This document shows positions 7,425-13,523 of a stretch of 17,256 bases of DNA, one piece after another. Location: positions 1 through 17,256 of the forward strand of contig JAZFSG010000080.1 of the NCBI GenBank assembly GCA_036446035.1. The letters are read 5' to 3'. The first letter of the stretch is position 1, and each line of letters starts with the position of its first letter. Origin of the DNA: CAXMQS01 sp036446035. Lineage in GTDB: Bacteria > Actinomycetota > Acidimicrobiia > Spongiisociales > JAOTWH01. The position numbers and the translations under genes are program-made. The notes under the pieces were generated by a model. That model was not told where the DNA came from, made no database searches, and saw only the letters and a list, made by a program, of their open reading frames with translations.

Positions 7425-7445
7425 GATATTCGATAATCGATTGTT
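7425..7445 (+). promoter_or_regulatory. Second copy of the shared operator motif
   Basis: GATATTCG-ATAATCG-ATTGTTT aligns without gaps to the site at 3827-3847, with 16 of 21 positions identical (core GATAwTCGwTAATCGwTT). It begins two bases after the proposed -10 box and would cover the transcription start, a position typical of repressor binding. It ends just before the GAGGAGG ribosome-binding site of the cupin gene. Confidence 0.55.
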
Positions 7446-7457
7446 TGAGGAGGCCGC

Positions 7458-7817
7458 ATGCTCAAGGCGGTGAGCAAGGACGAGGCCCGGGTCTACAGCC
7501 TGCCGGGCCGGGACTGGTTGTATTACAGCGGCCCCGACATGACAGGAGCGCAGCATCTCACGGTGGGTTACTCCCTGTTCCCTGCGGGGTCCGCTCCAGA
7601 GGGGCACGTTCATCCCACCCAAGAAGAGACGATCTACATCATTGCCGGTCGGGGCGAGCTGGTGACGCCGGAAGGCACGGAGCAACTCGAGCCGGGCACC
7701 GTGGTCTACATCCCGATCGGGCTGCATCACGCCACGGTGTCACATGGACCCGACCCGCTGGAGATGGTGACGGCCTTCTCTCCGCCGGTAGTGCCGGGGT
7801 CCTACGAGGACGACTGA
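7458..7817 (+). CDS. Single-domain cupin protein
   Basis: This 119-residue protein is a small cupin barrel. Cupin motif 1 is visible as G-H50-V-H52-x3-E56/E57-x6-G, and motif 2 as P-x-G-x-H-H (H90/H91), enough ligands for one divalent metal. Such proteins are sugar or ketoacid isomerases, epimerases, dioxygenases or binding proteins, and the sequence alone does not decide. As the first gene of an operon with a split transketolase and an SDR enzyme, an isomerase or binding role on a sugar acid is plausible, but this is an inference. The ATG follows GAGGAGG with good spacing and lies downstream of a promoter and the shared operator motif. The next gene starts 13 bases after its stop. Confidence 0.85.
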   Translation: MLKAVSKDEARVYSLPGRDWLYYSGPDMTGAQHLTVGYSLFPAGSAPEGHVHPTQEETIYIIAGRGELVTPEGTEQLEPGTVVYIPIGLHHATVSHGPDPLEMVTAFSPPVVPGSYEDD

Positions 7818-7830
7818 CAGGAGGTTGCGC

Positions 7831-8703
7831 ATGACGCAGGCCGATCAGGTTTATGCGATTGACGAGCTGACTGATGTCGCACGACGCGCCCGCATTCACA
7901 TCCTCAGCGCTGTTGCCAATGCCAAGGGTGGGCACGTTGGCGGGCCCTATTCGGCGATCGACACGCTGACGGCTCTCTACTTCCGGACCATGAACATCCG
8001 ACCGGAGGAGCCCGCTTGGCCCGATCGCGACCGTTTTGTGCTCTCCAAGGGTCACAGCTCGATCGCCCTGTACACGATCATGGCTCTGCGCGGCTACTTC
8101 CCCGAGGCGGAGCTGCACACATTCGATGCCATCGACTCACGGCTGCAGGGTCATCCCGACATGACCGTTCTGCCAGGCATCGACATGTCATCGGGATCGC
8201 TCGGCCTCGGGTTTGCGGGTGCACTTGGCATCGCTCTGGGCGCCAAGGCCCAGGGCCTGCCCTTCCATACCTACGTCATGCTGGGCGACGGCGAGTGCAA
8301 CGAGGGGATCGTGTGGGAGGGTGCCCACGTCGCTAATCGCTATGCACTCGACAATCTCACAGCCATCATCGACCACAACCGGCTGCAGCAGTTCGGCTGG
8401 CGTGGCGAGACCGCAGCCGAACGCATCACGCCGTATGCCGGCGATCAGCTGGCAGATCGCTGGCGGGCTTTCGGGTGGAATGTCATGGAGATGGACGGTC
8501 ACGACATGACCTCCATCGTGGACACTCTCAGCGCGGCGCGTGAGGCGAAAGGTGATCCGGTGGCCGTCGTCGCCCACACCGTCAAGGGCAAGGGCGTCTC
8601 CTATATGGAAGGCGACTACAGCTGGCACAGTCGGGTGCCAACATCCGAGGAGTTCGAGCAGGCGATGCGCGAACTGGATGCCACCCCTGAGGAGCAGCTA
8701 TGA
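7831..8703 (+). CDS. Transketolase, N-terminal subunit
   Basis: This 290-residue protein carries the thiamine-diphosphate pyrophosphate-binding half of transketolase. Visible are KGGHVGGPYSAIDTLTALYF, LSKGHSSIALY, LQGHPDM and the ThDP/Mg motif GDGECNEG...N. It needs the next gene's product to form an active enzyme, which transfers two-carbon ketol units from a ketose to an aldose. The ATG at 7831 has AGGAGG at 7819-7824; a TTG at 7825 is too close to that site. The stop overlaps the start of the C subunit (ATGA, 8700-8703), ensuring matched synthesis. Split transketolases are common in archaea and in specialised bacterial pathways such as apulose-phosphate or sulfo-sugar catabolism, while housekeeping bacterial transketolase is usually one chain. 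Confidence 0.93.
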   Translation: MTQADQVYAIDELTDVARRARIHILSAVANAKGGHVGGPYSAIDTLTALYFRTMNIRPEEPAWPDRDRFVLSKGHSSIALYTIMALRGYFPEAELHTFDAIDSRLQGHPDMTVLPGIDMSSGSLGLGFAGALGIALGAKAQGLPFHTYVMLGDGECNEGIVWEGAHVANRYALDNLTAIIDHNRLQQFGWRGETAAERITPYAGDQLADRWRAFGWNVMEMDGHDMTSIVDTLSAAREAKGDPVAVVAHTVKGKGVSYMEGDYSWHSRVPTSEEFEQAMRELDATPEEQL

Positions 8704-9650
8704 CCACCCTCACCATGGGCAAGCCGCTGCGGGTGGCGTTCGGTGAAACGATCACGGAGCTCGCCGATACGGACGACCGAATCGTTGTGCTCGACGGCGA
8801 CACCGGGAGTTCGACGCGAACGGACATCTTCGAGGAGGCCCATCCGGAACGCTTCTTTCAGATGGGTATCACCGAGCAGAACATGCTCGGCATGGCCGCG
8901 GGCATGGCAACGCTTGGCTTGATCCCGATCGTGAGCACCTTCTCGTGCTTCATCGTGTCGCGCGCCCACGACTCGATTCGCGTGTTGATCGCACAGCCGA
9001 AGCTCAACGTCAAACTGATGGGCGGCTACGCCGGACTCCTTGCAGGCATGACGGGCAAGACTCACCTGCTGTTCGACGACGTGGCGATCATGCGGTCGAT
9101 GGCCAACATGACCATCGTCGCACCCGTGGACGAAATCGAAACCCGACGAGCCCTGGAGGTCATCGTCGACTATCCGGGGCCGGTCTACCTGCGACTGACG
9201 CGTCCGGCGAGTCCGATCGTCCTTGACGATGATTACGAGTTCGAAGTCGGCAAGACAGTGGTCGTGCGGGAGGGCAGTGACGTGACCTTGTTCTCCACCG
9301 GCACTCAAACGGCGCGAGCGTTCGAAGCCACCGAGCAGCTTGCGGCCTCGGGGATCGATGTGCACCTCGTGCACGTCCCGACGATCAAACCTCTCGATGT
9401 CGCCAGCATCGTGAATCACGCAAAACGCACGGGGCTAGCTGTGACGACCGAAGAGCACACGATCGTGGGCGGCCTGGGCGGAGCCGTGGCCGAGACCCTT
9501 TCCGAGTATCACCCCGTACCGCTGAAGCGGCATGGCCTGGCCGACGTGTTCGGTGAGTCGGGTGCGAACGATGCGCTGCTGGACAAATATGGGCTGTCTG
9601 CGCCGAAGATCGCTGCAACGGTTGCGGCGTTCTTGGAATCTCATAGGTAG
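8700..9650 (+). CDS. Transketolase, C-terminal subunit
   Basis: This 316-residue protein supplies the pyrimidine-binding and C-terminal domains of transketolase. GITEQNM carries E59, the glutamate that activates ThDP. FSCFIVSRAHDSIRV matches the F-x-x-F...R-x-x-D-x-I-R pattern. GMTGKTHLLFDD is the acceptor loop (H kept, where housekeeping forms read THQ..ED). YLRLTRPASP holds an Arg that in canonical enzymes helps bind the acceptor phosphate. The C-terminal domain shows TTEEHTIVGGLGG and the closing HGLADVFGESG. It overlaps the N-subunit gene by four bases. Retention of the loop His and the Arg suggests that one substrate is still a sugar phosphate such as glyceraldehyde 3-phosphate. 1-Deoxyxylulose-5-phosphate synthase is excluded by the split form and motifs. 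Confidence 0.93.
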   Translation: MTTLTMGKPLRVAFGETITELADTDDRIVVLDGDTGSSTRTDIFEEAHPERFFQMGITEQNMLGMAAGMATLGLIPIVSTFSCFIVSRAHDSIRVLIAQPKLNVKLMGGYAGLLAGMTGKTHLLFDDVAIMRSMANMTIVAPVDEIETRRALEVIVDYPGPVYLRLTRPASPIVLDDDYEFEVGKTVVVREGSDVTLFSTGTQTARAFEATEQLAASGIDVHLVHVPTIKPLDVASIVNHAKRTGLAVTTEEHTIVGGLGGAVAETLSEYHPVPLKRHGLADVFGESGANDALLDKYGLSAPKIAATVAAFLESHR

Positions 9651-9698
9651 AGGGTTCGATTGGCATGGGCGGATGATGATCTGGCATAGGAGACGATG

Positions 9699-10484
9699 AT
9701 GAATCAGACCGACATCTACCGCCTGGACGGGCGCGTTGCGGTTATCCCGGGCGGGAGCGGTGCCATCGGGTCCGCCCTGGCGGTCGCGCTGGCGGCAGTC
9801 GGGGCCAAGATCGTGATCGTTGGCAGGTCTCGAGAGCGCGGGCAGGCTGCGGCGGACAAGGTTGTCGCGGCCGGGTCCGAGGCGCTGGTAGTCGAGGCCG
9901 ACGTGACCACCAAGGAGGACGCCGACCGGGCGGTGGCCGAGGCGATGGCGAAGTTCGGGCGGGTGGACATTGTCGTCAACGCTGTTGGCGGCGGCGCCGG
10001 CAAGGTGCTCTTCGACGCCCAGGACTACCCGCAGACTGACTGGGACTGGATATTCGACCTCAACGTTGCCAGCACGGTCTTGCCTACTCAGGCCGCGGTC
10101 AAGGCCATGATCGAGGGAGGCCGTGGTGGTCGAGTGCTCAACATTTCCTCGGTTCGCGGTCAACTCGGGATCGACGCCGGGTATTCGGCGTACGTCGCCG
10201 CCAAGGGCGCCATCGACTCTCTGACCCGGCAGTGGGCAACAGAGTGGGCCAAGCACGGCATCACCGTCAACGCCATCTCACCGACTTTCGTAGATACGCC
10301 GCAGGTGGCGATGCTTCTGGACGATCCCGACTTCAAGGCCGGCGTCGTCGGAAGGATCCCATTGCGCAGGATCGGAGAGACCGATGACCTCGTCGGCGCA
10401 ACTCTCTTGTTCTGCTCTGATGCCTGCTCTTTCATCACCGGGCAGATCTTGACGATCGACGGCGGACTCACCGCGACCCAATAG
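9699..10484 (+). CDS. Short-chain dehydrogenase/reductase (SDR), sugar-acid type
   Basis: This classical SDR has about 261 residues. The nucleotide motif is PGGSGAIG at 17-24 (the usual leading Thr is Pro), followed by N-A-V-G-G in place of NNAG. The catalytic set is S150/S151, Y165 and K169 (YVAAK), and the end is FITGQILTIDGG. It oxidises or reduces an alcohol/ketone with NAD(P) in the cytosol. The overall look recalls gluconate 5-dehydrogenase and mannonate oxidoreductase-type SDRs, but SDR specificity is not readable from motifs. AGGAGA at 9688-9693 favours the ATG at 9699 over the adjacent ATG at 9696. It lies 48 bases after the transketolase C gene in the same operon, so it probably acts on the pathway's keto or hydroxy sugar acid. 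Confidence 0.88.
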   Translation: MNQTDIYRLDGRVAVIPGGSGAIGSALAVALAAVGAKIVIVGRSRERGQAAADKVVAAGSEALVVEADVTTKEDADRAVAEAMAKFGRVDIVVNAVGGGAGKVLFDAQDYPQTDWDWIFDLNVASTVLPTQAAVKAMIEGGRGGRVLNISSVRGQLGIDAGYSAYVAAKGAIDSLTRQWATEWAKHGITVNAISPTFVDTPQVAMLLDDPDFKAGVVGRIPLRRIGETDDLVGATLLFCSDACSFITGQILTIDGGLTATQ

Positions 10485-10516
10485 GACTAATTGGAAAACG
10501 AACCGGAGGGCTTCTC

Positions 10517-11371
10517 ATGGAGAATGTGACCAGCAATGTGTTCACCGAGACCAAGGTGCGCGGCTGTAATCCCAGCTACGTGACAACGTCGGATGGCGTC
10601 GTCGTCATCGACACGCCGCAGCTGCCGACCCGCGCCGTCGAGATGCGCCGGGCAGCCGAGGCCCATGGGCCGATCAGGTACTTGATCAACACCGAGCACC
10701 ATGTCGACCACATCTTCGGCAACTATTACTTCAAGGGTTCCGGCACGGTTGTGCACCATCAGGGTGTTTACGACAACTTCATGACAGTGAGCCCCGAGCT
10801 CGATCCGTTCGCATACGCCGCCGAGGCGCTCCCAACGGACGACCCAGACGGTCAGTCCATCTTCCCCGACCGCGACGAGTACTACGCAGACCCCAACAAG
10901 GGTCAGGTGGTGTTCACCGGCGATCTCACTTTGCGGGTAGGCCAGCACACGTTCGAGCTGATCCACACGCCGGGACACACCCCAGGCCAGGTGGCGGTCC
11001 ACGTCCCCGAGGAAAGGGTCGTATTCACCGGCGACACCATCTTCAGCGAGTGTCAGACCTGGCTGATGACGTCGAACGTCGACGAGTGGCTCGTCGCACT
11101 GCAGACCATCGGTGAGCTCGATGTCGACCACGTCGTCCCTGGTCATGGTCCTGTTACCACCAAGGCATACCTCCACAACCAGCGCTCCATGTTGATGGAG
11201 TGGAAGACGGCAGTTGCGGTGGCCGTCAGCAAGGGTTGGACGCGCGACGAGACCGTTGAAAGAGTGAATTTCGCCGACAGGTTCCCTGTGGATATCGGCC
11301 AGGAGTACATGATGGACTTCATCCAAACGCTCAACGCAGGATCCCTGTACGACAAGCTCACTTCCGCCTGA
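10517..11371 (+). CDS. Metallo-beta-lactamase-fold hydrolase
   Basis: This 284-residue protein is a single MBL-fold domain. Metal-site motifs are E60-H61-H62-V-D64-H65, H154 in TPGHTPGQ, D173 in FTGDT and H210 in PGHGP. The first His of the canonical HxHxDH motif is Glu (E60), which may weaken or change metal site 1. An insertion of about 30 residues near 95-125 is rich in Asp, Pro and Tyr. There is no signal peptide, so the protein is probably cytosolic. MBL-fold enzymes hydrolyse lactones, thioesters and phosphoesters; in this operon a lactone or ester of the growth substrate is a reasonable guess, but nothing proves it. The ATG follows a CCGGAGGGC ribosome-binding site. The gene sits between the SDR and the MFS transporter. 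Confidence 0.85.
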   Translation: MENVTSNVFTETKVRGCNPSYVTTSDGVVVIDTPQLPTRAVEMRRAAEAHGPIRYLINTEHHVDHIFGNYYFKGSGTVVHHQGVYDNFMTVSPELDPFAYAAEALPTDDPDGQSIFPDRDEYYADPNKGQVVFTGDLTLRVGQHTFELIHTPGHTPGQVAVHVPEERVVFTGDTIFSECQTWLMTSNVDEWLVALQTIGELDVDHVVPGHGPVTTKAYLHNQRSMLMEWKTAVAVAVSKGWTRDETVERVNFADRFPVDIGQEYMMDFIQTLNAGSLYDKLTSA

Positions 11372-11399
11372 GCCCCCTGCCCGCTCGCCGGCACCGCCC

Positions 11400-12590
11400 G
11401 TGAGCGAGTCGTTGCCGGTCGAAGACGATGGCGTGCGGTGGCGCGCCGTGGTCCCCGCCATCGCCGGCGTCACCGTCGCCATGCTCCCCGGCTTCTTGAC
11501 CGCCGGTCTGGCCGTTCAGGTCAGCGCCGACATCGAGCTGTCCCTCCTCGGCCTCGGTGTCGTCATCGGAGTCTTCTTCGCCGCTTCCGCCGTTGCGTCG
11601 CCCCTCATGGGCGCGTTGGCGCAACGCGTCGGCTGGGTGGCCGGGATTCGAACCTCGTCCGTGTTGGCGGCCGCCAGCCTCGCCGGCATCGGACTATCGG
11701 CAACGTCGGCTGTGTCGCTAGGCGCCTGGTTCGTGCTTGGGGGAGTGGCTGCAGCATTGAGCCACCCAGCGGCCAACCTGGCGGTTGCCAGGTGTGTTCC
11801 CCCGGGGCGCCAGGGCTTGCTGTTCGGCGTCAAGCATGCCGCGGTGCCCATGGCCACCTTCTTGGGCGGTGTTGCCGTCCCCGCTGTCGCCTTGACCGTC
11901 GGTTGGGAGTGGGCGTACCTAGGGGCAGCCCTGCTGGCCCTCTTCGTCGCCGCGGCCGTCCCGGGCGATCCGGCCGCCCACGAGATCACCGCCAGGCGGT
12001 CCGATGCCACGCCACCGAGACTGGCGACGCCGCTGCGCCTGCTCGTCGCGTTGGCCGTGGCGTCGATGCTTGGCATTGCTGGAATCGACGCGCTGGCGTC
12101 GTTCATCGTCACCTACTCCGTCGACATCGGCGTCGGCGAATCGGCTGCCGGCCTGCTCTTGGCGGCAGGCAGCGTCGCCGGGATTACGACTCGTCTTGTA
12201 GCCGGCTGGCTGATCGATCGCTCGATCCGAGCGGATCTGACGGCCATCGCGGCCCTGCTTGTGGTCGGCGCCCTCGGCATCGCCGGGATAGCCAGTGGCG
12301 GTCAGGCATGGCTGGTCGTTGGCGGGCTCGTAGGGTTCGCGGCAGGATGGGGCTGGTCGGGTTTGTTCACCTTCGCCATCGTCAGGGGTAACCAAGATGC
12401 CGCCGCCACTGCCACCGGCATCACCATGACCGGAACCTTCATCGGGGCTGCCGCCGGTCCTCCGCTGTTCGGATGGCTGGCGGACCGGGTGTCGTACGAG
12501 GCGGCGTGGTGGGCGACGGCGGCGTCATTAGTAGCCGCGGCTGTGATCATGCTCTACGTTCGCGGCAGGCGAAGGGGAAGCGATGAGTGA
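11400..12590 (+). CDS. Major facilitator superfamily transporter
   Basis: This 396-residue hydrophobic protein shows about twelve membrane helices in two halves joined by a charged loop (residues about 183-208, ITARRSDATPPR). The G-x-L-A-Q-R-V-G segment after the second helix is the MFS motif A position, and an equivalent GWLIDRS segment occurs in the second half. No closer family is recognisable, and the substrate is unknown; from context it would import the compound handled by the neighbouring enzymes. The start is GTG 11400, 28 bases after the MBL gene and without a clear ribosome-binding site. A GTG at 11433 is possible, but it would leave little before the first helix. The stop lies inside the next gene. 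Confidence 0.88.
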   Translation: MSESLPVEDDGVRWRAVVPAIAGVTVAMLPGFLTAGLAVQVSADIELSLLGLGVVIGVFFAASAVASPLMGALAQRVGWVAGIRTSSVLAAASLAGIGLSATSAVSLGAWFVLGGVAAALSHPAANLAVARCVPPGRQGLLFGVKHAAVPMATFLGGVAVPAVALTVGWEWAYLGAALLALFVAAAVPGDPAAHEITARRSDATPPRLATPLRLLVALAVASMLGIAGIDALASFIVTYSVDIGVGESAAGLLLAAGSVAGITTRLVAGWLIDRSIRADLTAIAALLVVGALGIAGIASGGQAWLVVGGLVGFAAGWGWSGLFTFAIVRGNQDAAATATGITMTGTFIGAAAGPPLFGWLADRVSYEAAWWATAASLVAAAVIMLYVRGRRRGSDE

Positions 12591-13494
12591 CTACCACCTG
12601 CACTTCCACCCCCATGTTCCAACGGCAGAGTCGCCGCCCATGGGCGTCTATCCGGCCGGCTACATCGATCGCTACTTCGAGGTAGCGGCCAGGCGAGGCG
12701 TAACCGAGTTGGGTTTCAGCGAGCACCTGTATCGCTGCGTGGAAGCGGAGCCTGTCCTTGGTAACTGGTGGGCGGACGAGCCTGACTCCGTCATGGCCGC
12801 CGAGATGGAGAAGATCGTCCGCGAGGAACGCACCCTCTCGCTCGATGCTTACGTCGATGTCGTGCTGGACGCCAAAAGGCGAGGGCTTCCCGTCAAGCTC
12901 GGCCTCGAGGTCGACTTCGTTCCCGGATCCGAGGCAGCGACTGTCGACTTCCTCAAGCAGTATCCCTTCGACTTTCTGATCGGGTCCGTGCATTGGATCG
13001 GCCCGTGGGCATTCGACCGCGTTGCCCTCTCTGACGAGTTCGCCAGACGCGGCGTGCTGGCTGCCTATGAGCAGTACTTCGATCTCGAGACCCGATTGGC
13101 GGCCTCGGGGATGGTCGATGTGCTGGCTCATGCCGATGTCATCAAGAAGGTAGGCATCCGGCCGCAGCAGCCGATCCTCGATCTCTACGCCCCCGTCGTG
13201 GCCGCCGCCACCGCCTCGGGGGTGGCCGTCGAGGTCTCGAGTGCCGGCTTGAGGAGGAGGGCCGCCGAGATGTTCCCGGCACCGGCCTTCCTGGCACTGT
13301 TTGCGGCGGCCGGCGTCCCGATAACGCTCGCCAGCGACGCCCACGGTCCAGACGAGGCCGCGTGGGGCCATTCCAAGGTCGTCCGTGCGGCTCGGGACGC
13401 CGGGTACACCCATCACCTGCGCTTCAGCGATCGCGCGCCGCAGGCCGTTCGGCTACCGGACGCGCCGCCAGGCGACGACACCGATACGGACTAG
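12583..13494 (+). CDS. PHP-domain phosphoesterase, histidinol-phosphatase-like
   Basis: This 303-residue protein has the metal-ligand pattern of the PHP superfamily: Y-H5-L-H7 at the start, S-E-H, G-L-E-V-D-F, G-S-V-H-W, L-A-H-A-D and S-D-A-H-G. The set fits a trinuclear metal centre as in the HisK-type histidinol phosphate phosphatases. The family removes phosphate from small molecules. In a catabolic operon away from histidine genes, it more likely acts on another phosphate ester or is moonlighting, and I would not call it hisK. The ATG overlaps the MFS stop by eight bases and is preceded by GAAGGGGAAG, so it is translationally coupled to the transporter. The C-terminal tail is Asp/Pro-rich. 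It ends 29 bases before the convergent PPDK-like stop. Confidence 0.82.
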   Translation: MSDYHLHFHPHVPTAESPPMGVYPAGYIDRYFEVAARRGVTELGFSEHLYRCVEAEPVLGNWWADEPDSVMAAEMEKIVREERTLSLDAYVDVVLDAKRRGLPVKLGLEVDFVPGSEAATVDFLKQYPFDFLIGSVHWIGPWAFDRVALSDEFARRGVLAAYEQYFDLETRLAASGMVDVLAHADVIKKVGIRPQQPILDLYAPVVAAATASGVAVEVSSAGLRRRAAEMFPAPAFLALFAAAGVPITLASDAHGPDEAAWGHSKVVRAARDAGYTHHLRFSDRAPQAVRLPDAPPGDDTDTD

Positions 13495-13523
13495 GCGACG
13501 ATCAACAGCCCGTCGGCGGGGGC

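Noticed and set aside
10487..11482. 331-residue minus-strand open frame opposite the MBL gene
   Set aside because: The plus-strand gene has clear MBL metal motifs and a ribosome-binding site; the minus frame shows no domain.
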